Numbered from the stretch's first letter, positions 53,783-62,541 are shown. The stretch: DNA of 64,000 nt from Bacteroidota bacterium (GCA_023429135.1 JAEYWD010000027.1:62001-126000), one strand, 5' to 3'. Translations and numbers: made by a program. The notes: generated by a model from the letters alone, not told the origin.

Positions 53783-56200
53783 TTAGTTTAACTCAAAATT
53801 AAATCCTTTGGGAATCGAAATCTTTACCTCAGTACCCAGGTTTTTTCCTGCTTCATCTTTCAGGTCTACCAAGGTGAAATTTATTTTTTTCTGATTTTTA
53901 CTGTTGAGCAGATGGACCGTTTGATTGATAACTTTTAGGCCCGTTCCAGTACCTTTGATCTTTGAATCTTTCAGGCTTGCATTTCGTCCGATGCCATTAT
54001 CGACAATACGGATATTTAAATGGTCATGGCTGATTTGGGCGTCTACCGTCAGCATTTTATCACCACTACTTTTGGCGGATAACCCATGCTTGATAGAATT
54101 TTCAACAGGAATCTGAACAATCATGGCTGGTATTTGATAATCGTACAGGTCGGATGTTTCAACTTTTATATCTGCTTTTATAGGACCCACCTTTGATTCC
54201 TGCAGGAGCAAATAATTGTCAACAAATTCGAGCTCCTCCTTTAAGGTAATAAAAGGTTTTTCGATATTCAAAAGGGTGCACCTCAACATATTCACAATGG
54301 CGGTTAAGCGTTTGGCAACCTCCGGCTTGTCAGTCAACTCGTCCTGTATGATACTTAGAGAGTTAAACAGAAAATGAGGAGAAATCCTTCCTCGTGCATT
54401 TTCAAGCCTGAGTTGTGATATCTTGTTTAATTGTTCCTGAAACTCAAGCCGGCGTTGCTTCCTTACAAACCAGAAAATTATAGATGCACTTGCAATTAAA
54501 ATTATCAAACCACCAATAAGAAGGTAAATTACAGCTTTTTGTTTTGAATTCTCCGATTCTTTGGTCCTGATCAATTCATCTTTAAGTGCTTTTTCTTCTT
54601 CCAGAAACCTGATCTGACTTTCCTTTTTCCCCGCTTCCCAACGGGCTTCAGCATAAATTGCAGCTTCCGACTGTGTCCTCTTGAATATGGAATCTGTGGT
54701 TTGTGAGAAGATATCGGCATAATATAATGCTTTTTTGAAATCACCCATGCCTTCGTAAGCTTCTTTCAATTCCTTGGACGATTCTGCGATAACCCCTGGA
54801 AAATCACCTTCTACACCCTCATTATAACTCTTTATTGCATATTGATATGCTCTTTTAAAATCCTTTAAGTTATTATAAACTCCTGCAAGTTTTGAGTAAG
54901 CGATTGCATTTGTTTCCGTATCTTCTAATTCATTTGTAAGGTCTATTAAGTTATTAAGGTTTACTATCGCATTTTTATAATCCGACTGTTTTTTGTAAAT
55001 ATCGGCACTTGTTGAATAAACTGTTTCTAACGAAACCATGTCGTTAATTTCAATAGACAATGCCTTTGATTTGGAGAGATAATGAAGTGCAGAGTCGTTA
55101 TTGTTCAATTCATAATAAACATCTCCTAACCTTGCATAAATTTTTGATAAACCTGCCTGATAACCCGCTGTGGAATAAATGGCAAAAGCTTTCCTGCAAT
55201 ATTCCAAGGCTTTGAGGGGATTTTTATTACTAATCTGAACACTTGCAAGGGTGCTATAATCGTTTGCCACACCTTGTTTATCGCCATTTTTTTCATTGAT
55301 CCCGATAGACATCAAATAGTATTTTGTTGCCTCCTCGTATGCATAAATATTATAATATACCTGGCCAATATTGTGATATGCTTTTGCAAGCTGCATAGGA
55401 TCATTTACTTTTTTGCTAAGTCTCACTACATTTTTATATTGCTCCAGGGCACCAACGTAATCACATTTAGAAAAAAGGATGTTGCCAATATTGTTTTCTG
55501 TAATAATTACATTGATAGAGTCCTTCAATTTTCCATATAATTCTTTGGCCTTTTTATAGTTTTCAATGGCTTCATCCTGTTTTCCCACGTTGGCACACAG
55601 AGCGCCAATATTGTTATAGGCGCCAGCAAGTAATTCCTCATCTTTTAATTTCTGAGCCAGGTACAAAGGCCGTTTAAAGTAAATGAAGGCACTGTCCATA
55701 TTCCCGCGGTAAACATGAATAATGCCCATATTGACATAAATTTTGGACTCTAACCGGGGATCCCTTATTGCCTTGGCAACATCCAGGGCTTTTTTATAAA
55801 AATATACTGCCGAATCGTATTGTGCTTTAAAGGAATATAATGCACCTCTGTTCATCAGCAATTTTCCAAGAACGTCCTTTGCATTTATTTTTTTTGCAGC
55901 TTCCGTTCCAAGTTTGTTATGTTTCCATGCATTATCGGTTTGGTGTAAATCCGAATATACCGAAGCCAACTTTGAATGTGCAAGCGCGAACAGATAGTAA
56001 TATTTTTTATCCGGTTTATTGTTTTGGAGCAGCGATAATGCCCGGTTATATAAAAAAATTGCCGAATCAGGCTTGCTGACTCTTAAGTTTTCACCTTGTT
56101 TTAGATAATTGTTAACGGATGCGGTATCAATTGCGACATTCTCCTTCGAATGAACATCAATGGAAATGCAAATTAGCAAAGCAATTAAAGGACGGTACAT
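53783..56200 (-). CDS. TPR-containing LytS/YehU-type histidine kinase
   Basis: 805 residues. Signal peptide (about 1-18) or a weak N-terminal anchor, then at least ten tetratricopeptide repeats (about 70-500, e.g. AYNNIGALCANVGKQDEAIE, AYHNIGQVYYNIYAYEEATK), a coiled coil (about 515-555), one membrane segment (557-579), and a cytoplasmic His_kinase module with ISPHFLFNSLS (H609). ATP-binding motifs: NSIKHGL, DNGIGR, GTGTGLKVI. Ligand sensing is by periplasmic TPRs. It pairs with the LytTR regulator 1 bp downstream. This architecture is common in Bacteroidota. Confidence 0.93.
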   Translation of the reverse strand: MYRPLIALLICISIDVHSKENVAIDTASVNNYLKQGENLRVSKPDSAIFLYNRALSLLQNNKPDKKYYYLFALAHSKLASVYSDLHQTDNAWKHNKLGTEAAKKINAKDVLGKLLMNRGALYSFKAQYDSAVYFYKKALDVAKAIRDPRLESKIYVNMGIIHVYRGNMDSAFIYFKRPLYLAQKLKDEELLAGAYNNIGALCANVGKQDEAIENYKKAKELYGKLKDSINVIITENNIGNILFSKCDYVGALEQYKNVVRLSKKVNDPMQLAKAYHNIGQVYYNIYAYEEATKYYLMSIGINEKNGDKQGVANDYSTLASVQISNKNPLKALEYCRKAFAIYSTAGYQAGLSKIYARLGDVYYELNNNDSALHYLSKSKALSIEINDMVSLETVYSTSADIYKKQSDYKNAIVNLNNLIDLTNELEDTETNAIAYSKLAGVYNNLKDFKRAYQYAIKSYNEGVEGDFPGVIAESSKELKEAYEGMGDFKKALYYADIFSQTTDSIFKRTQSEAAIYAEARWEAGKKESQIRFLEEEKALKDELIRTKESENSKQKAVIYLLIGGLIILIASASIIFWFVRKQRRLEFQEQLNKISQLRLENARGRISPHFLFNSLSIIQDELTDKPEVAKRLTAIVNMLRCTLLNIEKPFITLKEELEFVDNYLLLQESKVGPIKADIKVETSDLYDYQIPAMIVQIPVENSIKHGLSAKSSGDKMLTVDAQISHDHLNIRIVDNGIGRNASLKDSKIKGTGTGLKVINQTVHLLNSKNQKKINFTLVDLKDEAGKNLGTEVKISIPKGFNFELN

Positions 56201-56472
56201 TTTTTATTCACTGATTGTTAGTTGGATATCTTCTTTTTAACGCAAATATTAGCTTCTGTTTGGCTCACTAATTTATAAATTTTTCCCAACCAGATGAAAT
56301 TTATCTTGGATCATCTTTCAACTTATTCTTGCATAAGAATTCAACCAAAAAAATTCAATTCAGGATGGTTGAATTTTTGAATGTTTCTAAACTTTCCCGG
56401 AATTCATTAAATGCTAAAGCGAATTCAAATATTTAATGTCCGAATTTAACACCGGTAGAGGTGTGCAGAAAC

Positions 56473-56871
56473 TTAGATAACCGAATTAACCTGGCTTATT
56501 AATTCTTCTGCCACTAAAGGTTTAACAATGTATTTCAAATCACCACAAGCCGATATACAACTCCTGGATTGATCGAATTTTGCATTTAGTATCAAAATCA
56601 CAGAAAGGTGGTTAATCTCTGTACTAACATTTTCCTCTTTAAAGAAATCATTAATTTCAGTTTCAGGCGTATCTGCATTCAATAAAATCAAATGAGGCTG
56701 TAAATATTTTAAATAAACCAAAGCTTCCGTTCCTGTTTGGGCATAAATCATCTCATAAGAATCATCAAAGCACGATGATATCAAACTGTTCACAGTTCCG
56801 TCCTTTTCTATCACCATTATTAACTTTCGGGCACTGGATGAATACTTATTCCGCTGTTTTTTCATTTCCAA
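56473..56871 (-). CDS. Receiver-like protein lacking the phospho-acceptor aspartate
   Basis: 132 residues, a stand-alone receiver fold: KLIMVIEKDGTVNSLI (acid pocket reduced to E22/D24), LQPHLILLNADTPETE and IVKPLVAEELI with K115-P116. The expected phosphorylated aspartate is N65 (LILLNADTP), so it cannot be phosphorylated in the usual way. The gene is divergent from the coiled-coil protein gene at 57090. Upstream lie inverse TTCTAAT half-sites. It may be a phosphorylation-independent partner. Confidence 0.72.
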   Translation of the reverse strand: MEMKKQRNKYSSSARKLIMVIEKDGTVNSLISSCFDDSYEMIYAQTGTEALVYLKYLQPHLILLNADTPETEINDFFKEENVSTEINHLSVILILNAKFDQSRSCISACGDLKYIVKPLVAEELISQVNSVI

Positions 56872-56940
56872 GATACTTTCCAGGTCTTTGAGGTAGTTTT
56901 AAGCCTGTTACTTTTGAATAAAAGTTAAAGACTTACATTT

Positions 56941-56948
56941 CAAAATTA
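56941..56948 (-). promoter_or_regulatory. -7 box of the degenerate-receiver gene
   Basis: TAATTTTG on the minus strand is a perfect TAnnTTTG match, about 70 bp before the ATG at 56871, and lies 32 bp downstream of the inverse TTCTAAT pair. Confidence 0.4.
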
Positions 56949-56980
56949 ACATTGAAGGCCGCACTTCTTATAAAATATCT

Positions 56981-56998
56981 ATTAGAAAAGGATTAGAA
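56981..56998 (-). promoter_or_regulatory. Direct-repeat regulator site (two TTCTAAT on minus strand)
   Basis: ATTAGAA at 56981-56987 and 56992-56998; on the minus strand TTCTAAT-CCTT-TTCTAAT, an exact 11-bp period. This is the geometry bound by OmpR/PhoB-type regulators, pointing toward the degenerate-receiver gene. Confidence 0.55.
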
Positions 56999-57011
56999 TT
57001 TCAGAGAGTAG

Positions 57012-57051
57012 TTCTAATTTGATTCTAATTCACGATTAATGCTCTTCTAAT
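57012..57051 (+). promoter_or_regulatory. Four phased half-sites (OmpR/PhoB-type box) upstream of the coiled-coil gene
   Basis: TTCTAAT at 57012, 57023 and 57045, with GATTAAT (4/7) at 57034, all stepping by exactly 11 bp. A -7-like TTTATTTG lies 10 bp after the last half-site (57062-57069), so the array would sit at an activating position relative to the promoter. The OmpR-type regulator encoded at 58691 is the obvious candidate. Confidence 0.6.
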
Positions 57052-57089
57052 AAGGTAATTCTTTATTTGCTCTACATAAAACAAATAAT

Positions 57090-57920
57090 ATGGAAAGCAA
57101 TAATAAAACAAAACCTGTATTGGCTACACTATTGATAGCCACCACTCTGACCAGCGGATGGTTTCTGATTAAGAACAATTCTCAAAAAATTGAGGCATCT
57201 AAAGAAAGATCCGTTTTTGCCGCAGAAAAAGATCTGTTAAACAAAGAAGTGAACGAACTTGCTTTGGAGAAAAGAAAATTTGCTGATGAAAGTAGCATCC
57301 GTAAAGCAAAAATCGACTCCTTAATGAATGTTGTCGATATGAGGAATAGCGAAGTGCGCAGCTTACTTGCTGCAAAAGCTGATGTTAACAACCTGAAGAA
57401 GAAACTGAAAGAACTGGAACAGGTAAGAAATGAACTAAATACAGAAATTATTTACCTGCGTCAGAATGAAAAGAAAATGAACCTCACAAATTCTACTCTA
57501 GAAGAGGAAATAATGAGGCTGAAAACCGAAAATGAGAAGTTAGTCGCTGAATTACTATTGTCGAAAAATCTTTCAACTGACTACATTCTTGTTCGTAATT
57601 TAAAAAAGAACCAGAAAATTACAGCATTTGCAAGCCGAACCAAAGTAATTAATGTGAGTTTTGACTATCCCTCAAGTTTGGTCAACATGTTGGAAGTTAA
57701 GGTTGAAACTCCCGATGGACAAACTTATACATCATCTGACAGGGAGCTTTTGTCGGTTATTCCGTTGAATGAACCAGCATTAGAGAACACTTCAGAACTT
57801 TCCTTAAAAAGGATGGAACTCAACTTCAAACCCAGGAAAAAGCTTACCAAAGGCATATATAAATTCAATATAACCAACGGTAACGAGGTAGTTAACATCA
57901 TTTTGGTTCAGTTAAAATAA
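57090..57920 (+). CDS. Membrane-anchored coiled-coil protein of unknown function
   Basis: 276 residues. A short cytoplasmic or leader stretch, then a membrane segment (about 9-26, VLATLLIATTLTSGWFLI), a coiled coil (about 32-165, strongly heptad-rich in K/E/L), and a C-terminal beta-rich domain (about 168-276, FASRTKVINVSFDYPSSL and GIYKFNITNGNEVVNIILVQ). The tail is predicted periplasmic. I do not recognise the family. It has its own phased regulator sites and a terminator before ompH, so it is probably a target of the nearby two-component system. Confidence 0.8.
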   Translation: MESNNKTKPVLATLLIATTLTSGWFLIKNNSQKIEASKERSVFAAEKDLLNKEVNELALEKRKFADESSIRKAKIDSLMNVVDMRNSEVRSLLAAKADVNNLKKKLKELEQVRNELNTEIIYLRQNEKKMNLTNSTLEEEIMRLKTENEKLVAELLLSKNLSTDYILVRNLKKNQKITAFASRTKVINVSFDYPSSLVNMLEVKVETPDGQTYTSSDRELLSVIPLNEPALENTSELSLKRMELNFKPRKKLTKGIYKFNITNGNEVVNIILVQLK

Positions 57921-57954
57921 TAACGTGTTACATTTTTCATTGTTTTGTGGTTTC

Positions 57955-57991
57955 CCCGGGATTCTGACTTAAGTCATTTTCCCGGGTTTTT
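57955..57991 (+). terminator. Terminator-like hairpin after the coiled-coil gene
   Basis: CCCGGG at 57955 and 57981 pair around TGACTTAAGTCA (itself a palindrome), followed by TTTTT. Located between the coiled-coil gene and the OmpH gene. Confidence 0.7.
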
Positions 57992-58023
57992 CCCATTCAT
58001 TAATTAATTATAAATTTTTTATC

Positions 58024-58536
58024 ATGCTCAGAAGTTTATTCATAATCACCATATTATCTTTTATCAGTATAAAAGTAAATTCTCAAAATACAATTAAGTT
58101 AGCGCACATAAATTCTATGGAGCTTTTAAGTGCAATGCCCGAAAATGATTCGGCCCGTGTAAAACTTGAAAAAGTGATTAAAGAATTACAGTTTTATCTG
58201 GAAGATATGCAGGTTGAATTCAATAATAAATATCAGGAATATACAACAAAGAAAAACACCTATACTGCATCTTTAGCCCAGATTAAGGAAACGGAGCTTC
58301 AGGATATGAATACCCGAATGCAGCAGTTTCAGGAATCGGCCCAAGGCGAAATTGAAAATAAACGGACCGAAATATATAAACCTGTTATGGATAAAACCAG
58401 AAAGGTTATTGCCGATGTAGCAAAAGAAAACGGCATTACCTATGTTTTTGATACAAGTAATGGAACATTACTTTACCAGAGCGACAATAGCATAAATCTT
58501 ATGCCACTGGTAAAAAAGAAATTAGGACTAAAATAA
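58024..58536 (+). CDS. OmpH/Skp-family periplasmic chaperone
   Basis: 170 residues. Signal peptide (about 1-20, ending KVNSQ). The mature part shows the Skp pattern: KLAHINSMELLSAMPE, a long coiled tentacle region (about 45-125) and C-terminal VIADVAKENGITYVFDTSN. Skp binds unfolded outer membrane proteins in the periplasm. It lies between the coiled-coil gene and the OmpR/HK genes, which fits an envelope-stress theme. Confidence 0.9.
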   Translation: MLRSLFIITILSFISIKVNSQNTIKLAHINSMELLSAMPENDSARVKLEKVIKELQFYLEDMQVEFNNKYQEYTTKKNTYTASLAQIKETELQDMNTRMQQFQESAQGEIENKRTEIYKPVMDKTRKVIADVAKENGITYVFDTSNGTLLYQSDNSINLMPLVKKKLGLK

Positions 58537-58540
58537 ATAT

Positions 58541-58640
58541 ATGACAACGATTTAGGTCTCATCCCATGCTATGCACGCGAAAGTCTTGTCATCGTGAGTG
58601 GAGAAACACGAAATATTTCCCCGGAAAACAGTGAAAATAA
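58541..58640. repeat. Degenerate dispersed-repeat-like sequence upstream of the OmpR gene
   Basis: ATGACAA (58541-58547) and TTGTCAT (58586-58592) are inverse, and the stretch 'catcgtgagtggagaaacacg' resembles dispersed repeats of the tcattgcgag-type. No gene lies in the spacer 58537-58690. It probably is a decayed repeat insertion. Confidence 0.35.
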
Positions 58641-58690
58641 ATAATGTTTTCTCCTTTGAACTGTTTAATTTAGCTGTAATCATATAATTT

Positions 58691-59386
58691 ATGGAGAATA
58701 AAAAGTTGCTGGTTATAGAAGACGAAAAACGTTTGGCCGAAGTTCTGAAAGCGGGTTTTGAAGAACATGGATACCTGGTAGATACAGCCCTTGATGGTTA
58801 TATAGGCCGGAATATGATTCGTAAAAACAAGTACGATCTGGTAATTCTCGATATTAATCTTCCTTTGGTGAATGGATACGAATTGTGCCGGGAAATACGC
58901 CTTCAAAACAGCGAAATTCCAATAATAATGCTTACAGCTATGGGTGAGCCCGAAAATAAAATTGCAGGCTTTGATGTGGGTACCGATGATTACGTGATTA
59001 AGCCTTTTGACTTTCAGGAACTTCTGGCAAGAGTTAAAGTTTTTCTTCGCAGAAGCGTAATCCATGAAAGCAAAGAAGAAAAGGTGATAAAAATTGATGA
59101 TCTGGTAATAAATCTCACAAAAAAAACAGTTCAACGGGGCGATAATTTAATTGAATTAACTGCCAAGGAATTTGCCCTTCTGCAATACCTCGCCAAAAAC
59201 AAGGGGATTGTTGTTTCCAGGGTGGATATAGCTGAAAAAATCTGGGACGTGAATTTCGATACCGGCACTAATTATATAGATGTTTATATTAATTACCTCC
59301 GAAAAAAAATTGATAAAGATTTTAAAAACAAGCTTATACATACCCGTGTGGGTTTGGGTTATGTATTAAAAGATCCCAGCGAATAA
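58691..59386 (+). CDS. OmpR/PhoB-family response regulator
   Basis: 231 residues. Receiver (about 5-118) with VIEDEKRLAE, phospho-acceptor D54 in LVILDINLPLVNG and K103 in YVIKPFDFQELLA. Winged-helix DNA-binding domain (about 130-228): LTAKEFALLQYLAKN, VSRVDIAEKIWDVNFDTGTNYIDVYINYLRKKI. It would phosphorylate-dimerise on 11-bp direct repeats; such repeats occur at 56981, 57012 and 60866 around it. The kinase gene starts 1 bp downstream, so the two are co-transcribed. Confidence 0.95.
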   Translation: MENKKLLVIEDEKRLAEVLKAGFEEHGYLVDTALDGYIGRNMIRKNKYDLVILDINLPLVNGYELCREIRLQNSEIPIIMLTAMGEPENKIAGFDVGTDDYVIKPFDFQELLARVKVFLRRSVIHESKEEKVIKIDDLVINLTKKTVQRGDNLIELTAKEFALLQYLAKNKGIVVSRVDIAEKIWDVNFDTGTNYIDVYINYLRKKIDKDFKNKLIHTRVGLGYVLKDPSE

Positions 59387-59387
59387 G

Positions 59388-60764
59388 ATGAATATCAGAA
59401 TAAAGCTTACAATTCAGTTCACAATTATTATTGGGGTAATTCTTTTGGTGTTTACTCTTGCTATTTATTATTTCTCATCGTCCTACAGAATCAATGATTA
59501 CAATGAGAGGCTAAAAAACAGAGCTTACACAACCGCCCGTTTACTACTTAATGTAAAAGAAGTTGACGAAACTTTACTTCGGATTATTGATAAAAACACC
59601 CTTGCCCTAAACCAGGAAAGTATTTTTATTTTTAATGAAAATGGTAATCTTGTTTACAATACCTCCGAATCGGATTTTAACGATCGGGAAGTACTGGAGA
59701 AAGTAAAAGAAGACAAAATTTATGAGTTTAGTCAAGGCGAAAAGGATGCCGTGGGTTTAAGTTACGAATATGATAAGAAATATTACATAATAATTGCTTC
59801 GGCTCATGATATATATGGAATAGCAAAAATAAGGAACCTAAAAATCATTTTGTTTGTAGGCTATATTTTAAGTCTCCTGATATCAATTCTTGCGGGCTCT
59901 GTATTTTCCGGCAGGGCCCTGGCTCCAATTTCGGCAGTAGTAAATCAGGTAAAAAAAATAACTATTACCAATCTAAACCTTAGGGTTAACGAGGGAAATA
60001 AAAAAGATGAAATAGCTCAATTGGCAATTACATTCAACCAGATGCTTCAGCGGCTGGAAGAAGCATTTATTCTTCAAAGGGAATTTGTATCGAACGCAGC
60101 ACATGAGCTTCGAACTCCATTTACTGTAATGCTGGTGGAAATAGATTACAACCTCCTACAGCAGCGACGGATGGAACAATACCAGGAAACTCTGAGAAAT
60201 CTATCCAAAGAACTGAAAAAATTAAGTAAATTAACAAACGGGCTTCTGGATCTGGCTAAAATAAATTTCAACGAAAGAAACTTTGAGAATGCTCCTCTTC
60301 GAATAGATGAATTATTAGTAGATACCTGCAACGAGGTCCAACGTAACAATTTAGATTTCAAACCTGTAATCGATTTCAGCTCGTTTCCCGATGAGGAGGA
60401 ATATTTATATATAAAAGGCAATGAACAGCTATTAAAAACTGCTTTCAAAAACCTGATTGAAAATGCATGTAAGTTCTCCACCGCCAAGGGAGTAAACATT
60501 TCACTGACCTTTGAAAAAAAAAGGATGGAGATTCATTTCAAAGACCAGGGTATTGGGATATCAAATGAAGATATACCTAACATATTTCGTCCCTTTTATC
60601 GTGGTGCCAACACGCATTTTATTGCTGGTTATGGTCTTGGATTAGCTTTAACTCAGAAAATTATTCACCTGCACAATGGAATTATTACTGTACAATCCGA
60701 ACTTGGAAAAGGATCCGTCTTTTCCATTTCATTCCCGGAGATAGAACTCTATCAAAAAAGCTAA
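59388..60764 (+). CDS. Sensor histidine kinase
   Basis: 458 residues. Membrane segments at about 8-30 and 152-174 enclose a periplasmic sensor (about 31-150). A HAMP region (about 175-228) is followed by the DHp helix with NAAHELRTPF (H239) and an ATPase domain: NLIENACKFS (N box), DQGIGI (G1), GYGLGLAL (G2). It autophosphorylates and passes the phosphate to the OmpR-type regulator encoded just upstream. The stop codon overlaps the hairpin of a minus-strand terminator. Confidence 0.95.
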   Translation: MNIRIKLTIQFTIIIGVILLVFTLAIYYFSSSYRINDYNERLKNRAYTTARLLLNVKEVDETLLRIIDKNTLALNQESIFIFNENGNLVYNTSESDFNDREVLEKVKEDKIYEFSQGEKDAVGLSYEYDKKYYIIIASAHDIYGIAKIRNLKIILFVGYILSLLISILAGSVFSGRALAPISAVVNQVKKITITNLNLRVNEGNKKDEIAQLAITFNQMLQRLEEAFILQREFVSNAAHELRTPFTVMLVEIDYNLLQQRRMEQYQETLRNLSKELKKLSKLTNGLLDLAKINFNERNFENAPLRIDELLVDTCNEVQRNNLDFKPVIDFSSFPDEEEYLYIKGNEQLLKTAFKNLIENACKFSTAKGVNISLTFEKKRMEIHFKDQGIGISNEDIPNIFRPFYRGANTHFIAGYGLGLALTQKIIHLHNGIITVQSELGKGSVFSISFPEIELYQKS

Positions 60765-60794
60765 CCCCCGACAAACTAGCAAATGTCGAGGGTT
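60754..60794 (-). terminator. Strong minus-strand terminator at the HK 3' end
   Basis: Minus strand AACCCTCGACA and TGTCGGGGGTT pair over 11 bp (one U-G) with a 10-base loop; the tail is AGC then TTTTTT. There is no T-run on the plus strand, so it is oriented for minus-strand transcripts (permease mRNA or a small RNA). Confidence 0.85.
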
Positions 60795-60832
60795 AAATGC
60801 ATGGTGAGGTTTTAATCACTTGCATATGCTAC
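60754..60832 (-). ncRNA. Candidate small RNA ending at the minus-strand terminator
   Basis: Hypothesis. Upstream on the minus strand lie a TTCTAAT direct-repeat site (60866-60885) and a TACTTTTA box (60839-60846). From about 60832 to 60754 the RNA would have a CACTTG/CAAGTG hairpin and then the terminator hairpin, roughly 80 nt. Alternatively this is simply the 3' UTR of the permease mRNA. No coding frame is apparent. Confidence 0.3.
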
Positions 60833-60838
60833 AAGTGC

Positions 60839-60846
60839 TAAAAGTA
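60839..60846 (-). promoter_or_regulatory. -7-like box of the candidate small RNA
   Basis: TACTTTTA on the minus strand, one mismatch from TAnnTTTG, 19 bp downstream of the phased repeat site. Confidence 0.3.
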
Positions 60847-60865
60847 TGACATAAAAATTAAAAAA

Positions 60866-60885
60866 GAATTAGATCCAGATTAGAA
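60866..60885 (-). promoter_or_regulatory. OmpR/PhoB-type box in the convergent region
   Basis: On the minus strand TTCTAATCTGGATCTAATTC; half-sites start 11 bp apart. It matches the 57012 site (TTCTAATTTGATTCTAATTC) in 17 of 20 positions. It lies downstream of both neighbouring genes. Confidence 0.55.
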
Positions 60886-60947
60886 CAATATTATAAAACA
60901 GCAGGTCAGTGGCAAAACCGGCCCGTATTGCTTTTACATGATTAATG

Positions 60948-62345
60948 TTATAACGCCTTCCCGGATTGTTTGAAGAAAAAATAAAACGGCACACTGCTGA
61001 GAATGAGTAATAAACCGAAAGCTGATTTCGCTGGCTCTGTCCAGATAGTATGAACCGTTAGAGCTATTGAAAACAAAAGAAAAAGAACCGGAACAACGGG
61101 ATAACCCGCAACCTTCTTCTTAATGGCTCTGGTTCTCTTCAGTTTTATTAATGCAACTGCCAATAATCCATAGAACATAAAGGCGGTAAACACAACCATA
61201 TCGGAAAGCATATCGAACGATCCTGAAAGAAGCAGAATACAACTCCAAACCATGCTATAAATTAAAGCAATAACGGGAGTTCGGAAACGAGGATGAACTT
61301 TTGCTGCATTGCGAAAGAAATATCCCTCCTGCGCCATACGGTAATATTTTCTGGGCAAACTGATGATATTACCATTGAGAGCACCGAATGAACATACCAG
61401 AATGAGTATCTGCAACACAAGTTTCCCATAACTGCCGAAAATGACTTCTGCAACAGGCAAAGCGCCAATCTCGTTTTCGCCGATATTTCTGATCTCTTCC
61501 AGAGATAAAACATACATATACACGTAATTTACAGCTATGTAAAGCACGATGGTAAGTAAGATTCCAAAAATTAGTGCCAACGGCAGATTTCGGCGGGGAT
61601 TTATAATTTCGCCCGAAATATTTGCCGGGTAAATCCAACCATCGTAAGCCCACAAAGCAGCTAGCATTGCTGTTAAAAAGCCGCTCATAAACGACCAGGA
61701 TTCAGGCGAACTTACATTGATTATTGCTTCTGTTTCTGTTTCCGGTTTTGAATATGCCAACCCCAGAACAATCAACATAAGTATTCCAAGAATTTTAGCG
61801 GTGGTAATAATATTGTTGATTAAACCACTTTCTCGGGCTCCCAGGCAGTTTACAGCAGTTAAAAGGATTATGGTTAAAATTCCAAGAATTTTGATGCCCG
61901 AGTTAGCAAAAGGATAAATATAATTTGCGATGGAAATATGCTCCCATGCTTCCAATGGATTAGGTAAAGGAATGATAGAGTTAACCGTTTGAGCAAATAA
62001 GAAGGCAATAGCAGCATTAACGCCAGTGCCAACAATCATAAAATCGGACCACCCTGAAACAAAAGCGAAAAATTTGCCAAATGCTATTCTGAAATATTCG
62101 TATGTTCCACCCGATTCTTCAGTGAGGTTTGCAAGTCCTCCCACCGTAAGAGCTCCCAGCAGGCTAATTACCCCTGCTGCTGTCCATGCCAGTAATATAG
62201 CCATTTCGCCCAGGCCTGTTTTCGCTATAGGAACTATTTTCATAAAAATACCACTACCAACAACCAGTCCGGCAACCAGCAATGTACTTGTAAAAAGACT
62301 CAATTCCCTTTTAAGTGTAATTTCTTTTTGCGATTTCTTGTCCAT
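60948..62345 (-). CDS. APC-family amino acid permease
   Basis: 465 residues, 12 predicted membrane segments. N-terminal ELSLFTSTLLVAGLVVGSGIF and the GSGIFMKIVPIAKTG unwound-helix motif of the LeuT-like APC fold; ESGGTYEYFRIAFGKFFAFV in TM3; ALWAYDGWIYPANISGEIIN in TM6. Transports an amino acid across the inner membrane. Minus strand; 3' region shared with the candidate small RNA and terminator. The specificity cannot be assigned. Confidence 0.92.
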   Translation of the reverse strand: MDKKSQKEITLKRELSLFTSTLLVAGLVVGSGIFMKIVPIAKTGLGEMAILLAWTAAGVISLLGALTVGGLANLTEESGGTYEYFRIAFGKFFAFVSGWSDFMIVGTGVNAAIAFLFAQTVNSIIPLPNPLEAWEHISIANYIYPFANSGIKILGILTIILLTAVNCLGARESGLINNIITTAKILGILMLIVLGLAYSKPETETEAIINVSSPESWSFMSGFLTAMLAALWAYDGWIYPANISGEIINPRRNLPLALIFGILLTIVLYIAVNYVYMYVLSLEEIRNIGENEIGALPVAEVIFGSYGKLVLQILILVCSFGALNGNIISLPRKYYRMAQEGYFFRNAAKVHPRFRTPVIALIYSMVWSCILLLSGSFDMLSDMVVFTAFMFYGLLAVALIKLKRTRAIKKKVAGYPVVPVLFLLFSIALTVHTIWTEPAKSAFGLLLILSSVPFYFFFKQSGKAL

Positions 62346-62541
62346 TCTATTATTTTCGGTGGAAGTTTTCGGGCAGTTCCAAAGGTATAAATTCTGCCAA
62401 ACTTTAGGAATTTCAGGTGCTAAAGTATCTCTTCCTTTATCAAAAACTCAATTCAATTAAAATCCGTCTTCAGCAATATTGATTTTTATATTATTTTTAG
62501 ACTTTGAAAGCTTTTTATTAACTAACTCAAAAATCAACTTT

